A stretch of DNA of 64,000 nt from positions 1-64,000 of the forward strand of contig NCSJ02000066.1 in NCBI GenBank assembly GCA_002812745.2, written 5' to 3'. The translations under genes were made by a program, and so were the position numbers. Each line of letters opens with the position of its first letter. Position 1 is the stretch's first letter. Under the pieces are notes generated by a model. That model saw only the letters and a list, made by a program, of their open reading frames with translations, did no database searches and was not told where the DNA came from. This document shows, one piece after another, positions 1 to 13,093 of the stretch. The DNA comes from Scytalidium lignicola (lineage: Eukaryota > Ascomycota > Leotiomycetes).

Positions 1-3000
1 GCCGGAATCGCAACGAATCGCAGAGTGACGACGCTAGACAGGCGGCGATATGCGTCGCAGAGAAGATCGAGATGAGTTGATGCTGTTGAGAGCGATGCGG
101 CAGCAATAGATGTGCGCTGCTGACGGGAGTCAGGCTCGCCAGGGTTCGCGGAGTCGCAAGAAATAAATTTGGGGTGAACGGCAGGACGGGGGGAGGTGAA
201 AGCGGTGAGCCCGTTGCCAGAGGTAGGTGTGGCGGCGCTGTCAGTGTTGTTGCCACTGTCGCTAAAGTGGATGAAGAGAGAGAGAGAGAGAGGGAGAGAT
301 AGCAGTAGTTGATAGAAAAAAGGGAGAGAAAGGGAAGAGAGTATCCGCGTGTGCCTGAACAATGACGTTGATGGGAAGCCGGCCTTCCTTCCCGTTTCTA
401 AATTGATCGTGGTTCGGACGACGACAGCGTTGTGGTCAGAAGTGCAGTCAGATAATTACTGTAATCAACGGGCGAGACCACCACGGGCTGCGTGGAGAGT
501 AGGTAAGCAGTCAAGTTAGTGGGATACGTTTGTCAGTAACTATCCACGGTAATCCCCGCCAGTAGAACTAAAAGGTCCAGAGAAGCCGGTCGTCAAAAAG
601 GAGTTGAGAAACAGACAAAAGCGTAAGGGAGAAGAAGAGCTTGACCGAGGTTTTTCTCAAGATAGAGAGATCGCGGGGTAGCGATGCGTGTTGTATGTTG
701 TATGCGCACGTACGATACGGGTAGCCTTTTTGTGTTGATGTTGATAATGGTATTGGTATTGGTCTAAGGCTTGGCAATATCGAGGTTGACCTCCTAGCTT
801 TGACAGAAGCAGAGCGTGGCGTCCGTTTTGGAGACGATCCTCGAGCTGGGCCTCTTCTTTTCTCCTCCCGCAAACTCCAAATCAATATCGAGTTTGACCC
901 TTCCGCGGTCTGATTTGCGGGCGCGCTCTCTTTCCAGGCGTATCGGGTAAATCTGAAAAACAAAGCACGTAGCGCAAATGGCGTTGCAACTGAGAAGGTT
1001 GTGTGGTGTCCGTTTTGAGAAACTTCCACCGCCCGTGCTAAGACTAGCTGTTGATAGCTTTGGCGCTTCAGTTGGGTCTGGGGTTGTCGGTCGGAAAAGG
1101 GGAGAGGGATTGAGGTTGAAAGGTGAAAGGTGAAAGCGGACAAACGGTGGAGAGATGGTGAGATGGCGATGCAACTCAAGTCCCTCACTGTCTTATCCCT
1201 CACTCACTCTTACACTCACTCACTCACTCACCCACTCAACCCAGTTCAAGGCTCTATTGCTTTGCTGTAGGAGTGAGAGCGGATTGGGAAAAGAGAGAGA
1301 GATAGAGATGCTCGGAAGCAAAGGCACCTCAGGCAGCAACGGTACTTGGGTGGATTGGACGCAAGAGCGGCGCAAATCGCGATGGTGCTACACAGCTGCT
1401 TTGCATGCACGTAATGGAGGTAAGGTTGAGGAAGGATTCGGGATACCAAGTTGAGCGCGCATTGGAGGGGCTGGATGGAGAGCTTTTATGTGCGCATCGT
1501 GCATACGGCTCTCCCCGCCACAGCTCCTCCTGCACCTCCTGATTTGTGCTCTTGACCTCAGGTCTCTCTTTTCTCCTTGCGCTTGCTCCCTGACATATCC
1601 GAGCAGCCCCATCGAGGTCTCACTTATCCTGAGTCAAAGGCACCCTTGGAAATGATGGTGTAAGGTTTTTCTCTTGCCGTTCTCGAAGTTCCCCGTGGAA
1701 ACGGCTCATTTTGANTAAAAAAAAGCAACCAGAGAAAATTTTTTTNGTTGATCTTTCGACTTTTGACTTTTACTCTTTGGTGCAGTAAACTCTCCTGATG
1801 CATTCGGGTCTTGGTATGTGTAATAGTGCAGTAAATATTTTTCTGGCAATGGGATGATGGGGCAAAGGGGCTTGTCCTCTACCTGTACTCATGGTCTGCT
1901 TTATGGCACTATTCTTTGCTGCCTCCTAAAGTTCAGCCCCGAAAGATGCGCGCCCGCTGGAAGCCCTCATTTTCTTTCACTCAGCTAATGGCTGCAGTAT
2001 AGTTCACACCTGTGCAGGTGTACTTCAATTAATTTTGGCCGTGTGGCCCTACCGGGCAATTGCGTAATTGATAACGGGCTGGAATCCTTTGATGGCGTGC
2101 GAACTGGTGATGGTGGTCTCTGAGGGGATTTCCACAGGCGTTGTTAGTGTTGTCCTCGTGCCAGTATCACTGGCTCCTTTGGTAGTTCGTTGCTTAGTGT
2201 TCCTGCATTCCCCATGGTGACCAAGGCTGCCAGGCGAGAGCCAAAAGCTGGGGCTGGAGTTTGATTACTTAATAGTTACTGGCAACTCCTCCCAAGACCA
2301 GACTAATGGTTCTTGGTTGTCTTTGCCACAAGAGAGGCTGAGCTGTCAGTTTGAGGAGTGTTTTGGACAAGTGATTGGTAAAGTCCTAGCCTGCTGCCAA
2401 ATTCTGCTTGCAAATGACGTCTGGACAAGACCCATGGTCCGCGGAAAACGAAGGTATCAAGGCGAACCTGTGACGGGCATCACGATCGACTAAACTCCAT
2501 TAGCACTGAATAAGGATGGCAAATATGAATCTATGAAGTAGTAGTACAGTACGTTGCCACATCACACGAGAATGATTTCAAAAATGGAAACTAAATATGC
2601 GTGGTGGAAAACTCGGGGATCTCATCGACATGCGACTAACATCCTCCATGAGTGAAGCTCAACTTGGTATTGCTAGCTATGCTAGCTAGAGTCCCCCAGC
2701 CTCATCCATCTCATATCCAGCCCGACTTCAAGTGAGCCCGTATTGGGGTCAGTCAGGACTGGAAGATGAATGACAACCAAGGGAAGACAGTTAACCATGC
2801 AAATCCCATCGCTGACCCAGTTGGTGCTTTCCAACCCAATAAATAGCATATACACAAACATGATGAGCTTGGTATCCATCGCGCCCCTAATAACCCCTGC
2901 CAATGCCATATCCTATGCTTGCGTGTGACCCGCCCTGTTCCCTTGATGATTCCATATGATGACCCGATCCGTGCTACAAATGCCCGATATATAAAAGAAC

Positions 3001-3344
3001 AATATTGTTGTAAATGTTGGTATAGCGAATAAAGTCTCCTTGCTTTGTTGACCCAATGAGAAGAAAAGAAAAAGGAAAGTTTTTGTATGTTGGTAGCGAG
3101 ATGAGTTGATGTGCCGACGCTGAATAAAGAAATAAAGAAAAATGAAACGCTTTTTTGGTACAACAGCCGATGATGGGTGTGTAAGATGATGAACGCCGGT
3201 GATATGAAGGGAGATGGGAGGGCGAGCTGGGTATTTGTGTTGTATCGTAAATGTAAACCAAATCTCATGAAACGCCGTAAAATGCTAAATCGACAAGTGC
3301 GAATGTTGTGAAGATGTTATCGTTGTCCCTTAGAGTTATATATG
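1..3344. other. Gene-free left edge, probable leader/promoter DNA
   Basis: No ORF here looks like a protein; the longest open frames overlap one another on both strands and are low-complexity. The first 700 bases are purine-rich on the given strand, with a GA run at about 273-298, so the minus strand is CT-rich. Long pyrimidine-rich leaders are common in filamentous ascomycetes, so a minus-strand gene may start just left of the window; this is inference. A CACT-type repeat lies at about 1198-1240. Single n positions at about 1715 and 1746 adjoin A or T runs. Confidence 0.4.
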
Positions 3345-3815
3345 CTACGCAGATCCTCGTCGTTGGTATCGAGACTGATCAAAGGAGCTTGCATAGGCCT
3401 TTAATGCCTTCCTCGACTCCTCCGAGAGTTGTAAAGGTTCCGAGATACTCGACGAGGCGGTGCTCTGCATGGAGAATAGGCTTGATTGAGAACTCGATGG
3501 AGTCAACGTCGGCCGTGTTGACAATGGTTCTAATGACGATTGAGGCCGAGAGGTCTTTGGAAAATAGGAGGCTCGAGGCGAGGGAGTTGTGCCATATGGT
3601 CTTGCCGTGCTAAAGTTGTATGCAGGTGGTAGGTAGAAGCCGTTGCCCTTGTGAGATGGCCATGAGTTCCGAGATGGTGCTGGAGAAGATGCAGTTGAGC
3701 CATGGGCACCTTCGTACTCGGAGAGCCTGCAAGCTTCAGAACAGTAAGCCTTGCCATCAGTTTGCCTGTCGCAGGCAAGGCAGAAGTCTGGAGACCAATC
3801 CATATCCCAAGTCAT
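3345..3815 (-). CDS. Ecl1-family life-span regulatory factor
   Basis: A single-exon gene for 156 residues. The N-terminus has a compact cysteine motif: Cys12 and Cys15 (FCLACDRQ), then Cys25 and Cys29 (YCSEACRLSEYE). This CxxC-x9-CxxxC signature is that of the fungal Ecl1 family, named after the S. pombe extender-of-chronological-lifespan proteins, which act in stationary-phase survival and nutrient or metal stress and probably bind zinc. The rest is Ser/Pro-rich and looks disordered, apart from a conserved-looking C-terminal stretch (residues about 132-150, ending KALKAYASSFDQSRYQRR). Small size and an N-terminal motif fit the family. The start is the first Met before the motif. No neighbour suggests a pathway, and the gene sits alone in a gene-poor 16-kb stretch. 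The motif is seen directly; the role is from the family. Confidence 0.85.
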   Translation of the reverse strand: MTWDMDWSPDFCLACDRQTDGKAYCSEACRLSEYEGAHGSTASSPAPSRNSWPSHKGNGFYLPPAYNFSTARPYGTTPSPRASYFPKTSRPQSSLEPLSTRPTLTPSSSQSSLFSMQSTASSSISEPLQLSEESRKALKAYASSFDQSRYQRRGSA

Positions 3816-5144
3816 GGTGAACTTAAGTTTTTGNTTTTTGTTTTTGTTTTTGTATTTGTTCGGTGGATGATTGCAAAAGAGCTACAGTCGAATTATTATG
3901 TAGTTGGTTGATGGTAGCAAGGTGGTGGTAGGTGCACAAGATCTCTCCACAAGATCTCTCCGCAAGAGTCAACGAAGGAGGTAAGGTACAAGCGGTCTTA
4001 AAAGAGAAGTGTCGAATTAGAAAACAACGAAGTCGAATAATGGAACAAGGTATTTGCAGGAGAATGATGTCGGTGAGGTGACGGATGGTGTGACTCAAAA
4101 GGCCAGTAGGTGGAGCCTTGGTGGTGCGAGCAGCGTGGAGTTTTAAGTTTTTTTTTNACTGTATGAAGCGGCTACGGGCCCAAACGCCAAATGCTCTGTG
4201 CTTTCTGTAGCGTCGATGGTGTCAGAGGAGATGGAAGCCGGACGATGATTGACGACAACCAAGGCGAGTATGATACCATTCACCCTTACAGTCAACACAC
4301 TCAGAACAGAAGGCGTGCAGAGGGTCGAGGTTGGATGCAGGAAGAGTGAGGATGGAGGAGTAGTTCTGAATGCCTTTCCCACGATGAGGGCGTTGGGTCA
4401 TATACATACCATCGAGGGCCTCCCGCGCTGCTGCAGGTAAAAAAGCGACTGGGGGATGGGAGGGGGACGGGGGTGAGGGTGGTTGCAGAAGGACTTTTTT
4501 TTTTNCAGTGCTGCGGCACCAGACCTCTTTGGGGCGATGCCCTCGACGGCGTCTCAGGCCAGCAGTCGGGTGGTCAGCCAGGTGAGCCAAGGTCAGCTTG
4601 CCAATGATACGAGGGCGTGGAGGGATGGAGATGGGAAGGAGGGTTGCATCCAGCGTCAGAGGCAGCAGACGCTGCTTGGTGCTTGGAAGGCCCAGGGCGT
4701 GGGGTGCCCCCAGCGCTCATCCTTTTCCTCGCTGCTTTCTCCTGGCTGCTTGGCGTTGCTGGTGGGCCTTTGCCAAACCCTCGCTCGCCCCTTGTCAAGC
4801 CTCCCTTCCCCACTCCTGCCACTAGCCCGAAACACAGCATTAGCAGCCCAAAAGGGCCAAGTCCTGGCCGGTCTGGGTAGCATTTCAAGGAGCTGCAGCT
4901 CCTCTACCCTCCAACTACCAAGTCTTACCCGTCTAGGACAAGTTCCCAAATGGCGCCTTCTCCTGGCCACCCTGGCCGCAACCCTGGACCCTGATCATGC
5001 ACAGCAGCGCAGGTTGCTTGGGCGGAGGGTTAAAGCTGCACAAGCAAAAAGAGGGGATCGTTGTTTACGGGAGTCCCTTTGCTTTCTTTGGGTTCAAGCA
5101 GCGGCATGCCAGTGCAGCATAGGTTTGGCATCCACCGTCCCGGC

Positions 5145-5216
5145 TATACTGCTTCTGCTACTGCTACTACGGTACAGTACTGCGACTGCTACTGCGACTG
5201 CTACTGCCACTGCACG
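5145..5216. repeat. CTGCTA/CTGCGA minisatellite
   Basis: Short degenerate repeats of CTGCTA and CTGCGA, including two nearly identical 12-base units (about 5178-5207), with one GTACAGTAC element embedded at about 5171-5179. It lies in noncoding DNA, although an overlapping frame translates to Ala/Thr dipeptides. Confidence 0.6.
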
Positions 5217-6552
5217 CAGAACAGCTCTCAAGGTGCTCCAATATTTGCTGCGCGTGGGGAGCAGCAGACGCCTTCTTCGAGGCCATTTCCAACCGTCCAC
5301 GCCGACAAGCAACGAGTAATAGTGTAGCATGAGCAAAGATGGCCAGCGCCGCTCTATGAATGCACGGCTCTGAGGGCAGGCCAAGGGAGGAACCGAAGCT
5401 CGCGCAACGCTGGTGCAACCTGAGGAGAAAAGTACTGTACCGTATGGTACCAATCATCCCTTACGTGGCCTTGACTCCATCGTCATCTCATCTGTCGTTG
5501 ACGACTTGGGCAAGCATAGAGAACCGAAGAGAGGTGCCTGCTGAAGAAGCGCTTGTATATCACAACCCGTACGGCAGTCATTCAAGCTGACCGGGACGAT
5601 CTTGCTCACCTTTTGACGGCTGGGACTTCAATCTTCTGAATATTATTACTAGAGTAAGACAATCACCCACCAACTGGTGCGGCCGCAGCAGCATCACGGC
5701 CAGCCTGAACGGCTCACAGAAGGCTGCCAGTCAAAATAAGAAAAATAAAAATAAAAGATTCAACGCAGTAGAAGCAGGCTGAGTGGACTTGCCGCCCCCT
5801 GACCCCCACTAATACAACCACAAACAATTGTAATTAATTCTTTACAGTAGAGATGATCGAAATCTGCTGCCAGAAAATAATGCAACAATGAGTCCTTATC
5901 TCGATGCCTATGCTTGCCTATGCTTTGTCTGCGAAACTAAGCTGAGACTTGGATCCGACTTAAGCCTATTTCATCCACCGATCACGGAAGTCTCATAATT
6001 TTGCCAAGTCTTCTTCTGGCTTAGAGCGGCAATCAAAATGCTCCCTACACCAGCCAATCACGAGTCCAATGGTGTCGCTGCTACGACTGGCGGGCAGAGA
6101 GCTTAAGGCTAGCCCAATTGCATGAAGCAAGCAGCAAGCAGCACCAACCGCCCGTTTCAATTCGTTCTGCCATGGTTTGGATTCCAAGGACTGCATCTCA
6201 ATCTATCCTCAATTCAGTCTCACCTGCATTGAAACACCTTCGCTGGCCACTCACCTTCGTCTTCCCCTCACTTTTACGTCTGCTGCGGAGTGCCTTTCTG
6301 TACGATCTACGGCAACAGCGAATTTCCCGTTCGGTAGCATCCGCATGGTGCAATGCTACGCTGAGCAAAAGCCCACCAGTGGGTCTTTATTGGATACTCC
6401 TGGAGATTGTGCAGCGTTCGTGGCCACGCTGCTGGAATTCCTTCCACGATGCTTGGCTGCCTGCATCGCCTTTGTCATCGATGTTGTTGTGTCATGATGA
6501 GAGAGGGGCCTGCAACACTTGGCAATGAACTGCGAACAAATCACAGTGAACG

Positions 6553-6981
6553 TTGGTGGATATGCAGGCACCGGCCGTTGTGGGGACTCTACCAGAGTTC
6601 AAAGGGTCTTCGTGGACTCATCCTGTCCTGTACTTCGAGAAATTCTGGGATATTCTACAGTTAGCTTCTAACGACACCTCATCTAGCGAAATCGAGATCG
6701 CTACAAGTAGAAAATACTTTAAAGGAGGCTTTGAGACTCTATATCAAGACGTCACCGATGGGACAAGATCCATCCATCAAGTGACTTCAATCCTATCCTG
6801 CACCAGAAATATGCTCAATGCGTCACAATTGATATTGGCCAACTCTGGATCAGTGCACAACCGAATCCTCCGAAGCTGCCCATACCCTAAGAAGCTTGTT
6901 CGAGGTGCACAAATATCAAACCTTTTGAGACAATTCACAAGCGATGATCCTGATGAAGAGAGGTTGCGTCTATCAAACTGA
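6553..6981 (+). other. Unassigned open reading frame, 142 codons
   Basis: One of the few frames in the gene-poor region with a mixed, protein-like composition (for example VLYFEKFWDILQLAS and KYFKGGFETLYQDVTDGT). It has no recognised domain, signal peptide or membrane segment. Upstream frames do not join to it through an obvious intron. It could be the last exon of an unrecognised gene, a gene remnant, or chance. Confidence 0.2.
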
Positions 6982-8105
6982 CACCCCAGGAATCCAAAGT
7001 TGTGCAACCAAGCCAAAACTCTTTAAGGCCAGTTGATCTGCACCAACGTCGTACAGTTCAACCACATTGCCAGGCCAAAGTAACCAATGGACGTGGCTAC
7101 AGCGGCAGAGTGAAAAATCTCCTTCAAGCGGCAGTCTCATTTCGCACTAGGGGTTTAAATTGCCTTATTATTGGCTTTCGCTCCGTCAACCAATCAATCA
7201 ACACCAGCGAGTATTCCATCTAACCGTTCGTACCTGTAGGGCCGCCAAGGAATCGCCTCCTTTTACAGACAATTGAACACCAGGGCGCATATGGCTCAGG
7301 TCTATTCCCTGTAGCAAAGGAGGCGTTGTGGTTGGTTGGCTCATGAGATCACTCCAATTATTGGTTTAAATTCGAGGTGGCTGCAATCTATGAAGCTGAA
7401 TGGCTTGATTTTTGTCTCAACTCAGCAGGATTGGAGATCTCCTTCATGGCTAAAGTAGGAAATTTCAATAAGCCACCGAGCGCTTAGTTTTCGCAATGAA
7501 CAGGTGGGACACCATTCATTTCTTTTACTTTTCAACTATGCGAACCTTAATTCGGGATTTATGAGCAAGGTAAATTTTATATTGAGCTCTCCAATTTACG
7601 CTGGGGATTAGACTCATGGCCTCAGGGTTGCGTTGCATATCCCATGCATTCATTTCTTGCGCAACTGTCATATTCCTAATCACTGGGGCATGCTCTCCTG
7701 CAGCGCAATAATATATGATATCGAAGTTACATAGCCTGACATCAAGGGTTCTTCCATCGACCACTACAAAGTGATCTTTCATCAGGCATTTCGATATCGC
7801 TAGGCTAAAATTGGGTCCCTAACAAACTGGAATCCCTCGTCTGCATCGCTATATTGAAAGTCGGCTCTCCTAATACACGAGCATGATGATAGTTACGAGT
7901 CTCCGGATGATTACCTCCATCTGAGTTCAGATATTAAAGCATGTTGCCTGCTATTGCACTCCACTTGAGACACCGAGGCACATGCACAATCTAGTGCTGT
8001 ATTTACAAGACAGATGATATCATCGTTCTGGAATATCTCGATGGATGCACAGACCCTCTCAAAGAATTACCCTGGAATTCACATTTCGCAAGGTCGCTAT
8101 AAAAA

Positions 8106-8137
8106 ATATTATTCAGTGTGTGTGTGCGTGTGTGTGT
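8106..8137. repeat. TG microsatellite
   Basis: A TGTGTG run interrupted by one C, in noncoding DNA. Similar CA runs lie at about 9417-9436 and 13826-13840. Confidence 0.6.
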
Positions 8138-11100
8138 TACGTGCCCGTATGGGAGGACAGGTTTCGGCCACACCGTACCTCATCTTCTGACCCAATACGA
8201 GCTGAGGTGTGATAAAATGACAATACAAATCTTTTGCCATCCGTCTTCGTAACGCCTTCTTGTTCAATGACCAGAATAGGAACACGCTCTGGTCAGCTCG
8301 TCCCGAAATGGCGTTGTTGGATTTCCACTTCCGTCCCGAGTGATTGCTCGCCGAGAATCACCGGAGCGGTAGGTTTGTGAATAAGCAACCCGCAGACCGC
8401 ACCGCGTGCCGTGCCTTACAGTAAGCTCCCACGGTGCATGTAATTAAAGGGTCCTCATTAGCTAGCCCTACCAACATCTTTGGTCATCTGGTTGTTCGAA
8501 CGCCAAGATAATACGCCTAAGCTGTAAGCGCTATGATAGCTTGGGTCAGCAAGGAGGCAACTAGAAATCCAAACCTTCCCCCTCTCGTTCGTGCTCCCTA
8601 CTCAGGCGATTGAAGATGCGGGCACATGCTATGCCTTACGCAACCCAGTCATAAGCCTAATAATATTGCTGATGATTTTGGGCGGTGCAAAAAAAAAAAA
8701 AAAAANAAAGGTGGCTTCAAGAAATATTTGCTTGGAAGAACAATCTAGGCCTTGGTCCGAAACTGTTGCCATACAAATGGCTGTATGTACACTCCAGTTC
8801 GCACTGGCCGATCCCAACGCCTCTTTTTACGCCATCTACTTCTAAACAGGGGTTTTAGTTGGCCAAAATGCGAAGCTGAGTTCTCTCGAACCACCAACGT
8901 CTGCAGTTCGAGGCCTCGGAGGCTCGGAGCAGACCGAGAGCTGGTGAATCTGGGTGAGTGTCCAAAACAAGCAGTGATTTATCGCATGGACAACTCTTTT
9001 TGGCTCTTATTCCCTTTTCTTCCTTTCATCAGTGACAAGCGGCGACTAGGGACGGCGCTGAAATTCCACAATGGGCACATTCCCGTTTCGGGTCGTCGCG
9101 CAACTTTAAAAAATGGGGGGAGTTGCTCTCGGCGCCATCTCGAAACAGCAAAGTTTAATGTATGTACCTCCGTACTGCATGCAAGGCTTCGCATCTCTAT
9201 TCATCGATACGTGCGTCTTTACCGACTTTGCAGGTAATATTAGTGATGGCGAGGCTATAAGGGGATTGTCAGGTACGTGGATTGTGCATGCAGTCAGGAA
9301 CGTCTCTTATCTGCGCTGAATCATATAATCATTGTCAAGGATTGGTTGTTCGGCGTTACTATAGAGGTGGGTGAAGTGCCGCTGAAACTCATTCGATATT
9401 CTTCACAAACTCTCAAACACACACACACAACACACACTTTCATACCAGCCTGTGCCACATTTTGCAAGATCGATATGAAGAGAGAATGTGATTGGCCTCT
9501 CCGCAAAAACTGTTCGCCAAGAGACCAACCATCCTGTCTTGCTCAGACCGTGCCTCACTTCAATGATGTAAAAAGCTGGGTTTGAAGTGGACCGTGATCT
9601 CGGTTGAACGCTTGTGTGTCTCAGCCTCTCTGTTGATCAAGATCTGCGAAAATCCAACTCGGTGGGAATATTACTTGCCATGTGGTGGCTTGAACTATCT
9701 ATCATTATTGGAGGCTTTACTGCCAAATTTCTCGATTCCAACTCTTTGGATGTTACCATATCTATTAGTGGCTTTCCCTGCCGTTCCTTGTGGATACTGA
9801 GACGACATCTACCATCCGGCATGTATCATTTTGTACAACCCGAACAATAGGCTCATATCTGAACCTGGTTTGCACTGCACCTCGAAGCTGTTACAGTACG
9901 GGAAAAAAGCCGTCTGAGGCAGCAATCGCAAAGTTCCTTTGGTGTAACAGGGGTGTACGTGCCCAAAGTCGTATCCCAAGGAATGCTCCAATGACCTCTT
10001 TGCACTACTGCAAGCACACAGGCTGTGAAATGACGAACATCAGACATTTTCGCTAATCTAGCTGATATTCAGCAGCTTCTTTCCTCGGATTGGACACACA
10101 GGCGCACACTGGCTGCTGCCCTTGCGATCAAGGGTCCTGCGGGCAAGCACCAGGATTGCGGCCAGGATGGCAGAGGGAAATTACTATTGGTGGAGCCGAC
10201 GTTCGTCGTGCGTCCCTGTCAGCATCTTAATCCGTCCTTATCCACAGCTGGTCCAATGCGTGGCCTTGCTGCTTCCCAACCCCCACGTTGCTTTTTCCTA
10301 ATCCCTGACTTCTCCTTGGCTCACTGGCCAGGAGGCTTCGGTTTACCGAATTTTACATGGCGCATATGCCGCCGCTCTTACGGGACCTATGAGTTCGTCC
10401 TCCTCGTCGTGATGCTCCCGACACAAGTTACGCACAGTCGCAGTCCCAGCAGCTCAGTTACCAGATCCTGTATGGAGGCACCGCGCGCTCTGACTTTTTC
10501 CCATCAGGCTGGTGCACTACGATTTGGTGTCCCTACACGATGGCGCCTTTCCAGCAAGCAAGCAGAAAACCCACAGATTCTCATCCCAATACTCGCATGA
10601 CGATGGTGTGGTTCGTCAGAAGCCTGGTCCATGTTAGCAGAAAGAGTCCCGAGATTCTTCTCCAACCATGATTGGGACTTTCGTCCGTGAGGGTGTGCTA
10701 ATTGCCCTCTATCAACGAACCTCGTGACGATGTTGGGAAAGTTGCGAAGTGCTTCATTTTTTCCCCTCCCAGGGTTTCATATCTCCATGGGTAGGTAGTC
10801 CTTTGCCAAGAGGAAATCCAAATTATTTTCACGATGCAAAGATAAGGGGTTTCAATTTCCCCGCCGTGGGCAGGTAGCGTTGCGCACAGGAGTACTTTTG
10901 GTACAGTATCTTTTCTCTACCAAAGTTTGACTTGGTCTACATGCTGGCCCCCGTGTATTATCCTCCACGTTCCAGTGGTTCACGATACATCGTGATCAGC
11001 GGAATTGCGGGTACTTCTGCCATTTGTCCTCTGCCGTACGATCTTCAGGTTTTGATAACACACGATACAGTCGTACTTCTGGTTATCTATCAAGGTGGGA

Positions 11101-11742
11101 ACGATACTACAAGTCTTTCCTACATCTTCCGCAACGCAGAGATAGGCACAATAGGGTATCGGCAGTCGCAGTATTAGCCCCTCCTCGCTGATACTCCACA
11201 CGGACACCAAGTGGGCACCCAAGTGAGTGCCAGTAAAAAGCACAAGCCCCCCGCTCCCTGCAATAGTTAACAAGAAAGAAAAAAAGCAAGCCCCTATTCA
11301 TTTGAAAGAAGAAATTCAATACCAAAAAGCAAAGGCAATAGAACCAGAACCAAGCTTCGGCGTTGCAGTTGCATTCTGCGGTACCATTAGCTAGCGTTAC
11401 GAATTTCTTGCTTGCCGGATATTGGATACTATGCTATGCGAGGCATCTCTCTTCCTAAGGCCGTTTTGTGTTGTAACCACGTCGTCGCTTCTGCTTTTTC
11501 TTTTTTCCCCCACACACCCTCAAATCATCATTCTCAAGTCCTGTCCCAAGCAAAAAAAANCAAAAAAAACAAAAANTTTTGCCCCGTGGGTAGTGGCAAA
11601 TGGACCCCAACGATGACGTTCAAAATTTGATTTTGCATTTCCTTCCTTCCTGAAAGAGCCTTGTATAGCCGATATTAAGCATCACAAGAAATTAATTTTT
11701 TTTGCTGCACTCCTATTCTGCACTGCATAGGAGAAAGGGATA

Positions 11743-11787
11743 AGGAGGAGCCTGATCATGATCATGATCAGGATCCAGGATCCTCCT
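11743..11787. repeat. Nested palindrome / potential hairpin
   Basis: A perfect 22-bp palindrome at 11751-11772 is built of ATGATC units. It is followed by GGATCC-type inverted segments and flanked by AGGAGGA on the left and TCCTCCT on the right, which are complementary. The whole can fold as one long stem. It is followed directly by GTACAG/GTTACGGTAC elements. It is too elaborate for a simple terminator and lies far from any gene I can call. Confidence 0.6.
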
Positions 11788-12689
11788 ACAGTACAATACA
11801 GTTACGGTACTGCCGAGGCTAGAAAGGGGTATTGAAGGCTTTGTTGTTTATTTAGACAAAGAGGTTACAGCGAGTAAATAACGTGCGGCGTTTTTGGTTG
11901 CACAGGAATGTTCTCCTCAAAGTACGTGTAACGAGTGCCGAGGAACGCAAAAGTTACGAGACCAACTTGTGCCTTTTGCGCGCGCGAACGGCGGCTTGGA
12001 CTTTTATTTTGGTAACCTTTTCGCTTCGAAACGAGATAGATCCTGGGGATTTAGTGGTTGAGATCGTCGCTGGTCAGTGCTAAAGCGCCACGAACTTCAA
12101 GCACGGATCATCTATTTTTGAATTTTTATTTTATTTTATATTTTTTTAGTACAGTAATATTTTTTAAATTATCAGGGTTTTTTGAGTTGAAAAAGGGGGG
12201 CTTGGTGGGTTTTTGTTTTGTTTTGTTTTTTTNGCTACTGGTGTGCTTACGGGGGTTGTTGTTTATGACTTGCAGAATCAAGTATGATGCTAATTGTCTC
12301 AGTCATCTTCTGATACCCACAAGGACTTGTACAGTACAGTAGTACAAAGTGAAAAGGAACACCCGGTACTGCCGAGCGTAGTACAGTACGAAAGTTGCTC
12401 CGTACAAGTTAGGGCCCTTCAGGTACGGCCCGCTGAGAAGAGCTTCAGTGCATTGGGGTCCATCTTTTAGTTCTGTCGCGATGCCTCTTCAGGGCAGACT
12501 ACTCCAGTATAGCGCCTTTAGAAGCGGCTCTCTCCATCAAAAGATGAGAATACGACGGGCGGTGATCAGTCTAACCACACGCCCATGGTGTTGGAAGGAG
12601 AGGGAGCTGATCACACACAGACATTTGTCCCAAGCAAATTCCCTAGGGGCGGCCGCAGGCAAGCTATCGTGGGAGAAAATCCTCCGTGT

Positions 12690-12745
12690 TGGTACCGTAC
12701 CGTAGGTAGTACTGTACTGCGGTAGTTACGGTACTACAGTACCAT
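12690..12745. repeat. Cluster of GTAC-type palindromic elements
   Basis: At least six overlapping or adjacent copies of GTACCGTAC, GTACTGTAC and GGTACTACAGTACC-like words lie in under 60 bases. This is the densest cluster of a motif that recurs in noncoding DNA all over the window (see findings). Confidence 0.6.
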
Positions 12746-13061
12746 TCCAGAAAAGGGCTTCGCAAGGAAAAAGGGGAGGGTCAAAGAGTTGGCGAATGGG
12801 TTGGCTGCCCTAACTGCTTTCGCTCTGGTGCCGCGCACAGATTTTTTCCCATGAAATGAGAAATGTCCCCCAAAGCAGCGGAGATGGCTAGTGCACGTGC
12901 AATGGTTTGGGGGCAGCCACCAGATCCAAGACTCTGTTTCTGCTGCAGGTTGTTCTGGATGTAGAAATGGTTCGAAATTTTTCTATTCCCAAGCGACTGG
13001 GTTGTGGTGGTGGTTGGTTTGGTTTGCTGGTTGTTGGTTTGATGCTAATTACTAGTGTATC

Positions 13062-13093
13062 TTGCTGCTGGTGCTGGTGCTGGTGCTGATGCT
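13062..13093. repeat. GCTGGT hexanucleotide repeat
   Basis: Four to five imperfect GCTGGT units in noncoding DNA. Confidence 0.5.

Noticed and set aside
4222..4590. Minus-strand frame with a Cys-rich end (FCSECVDCKGEWYHTRLGC) upstream of the Ecl1 gene
   Set aside because: It spans an n-tagged A run and Pro-rich low-complexity sequence, no intron joins it to the Ecl1 frame, and overlapping frames on both strands are equally open.
4483..5319. 278-codon plus-strand ORF
   Set aside because: Starts inside an n-containing T run, is Leu/Ala/Ser low-complexity, crosses a CTGCTA minisatellite, and several antisense frames are also open.
7525..7782. 85-codon minus-strand ORF
   Set aside because: No domain, no supporting exon nearby, and length within what chance gives in 13 kb of noncoding DNA.
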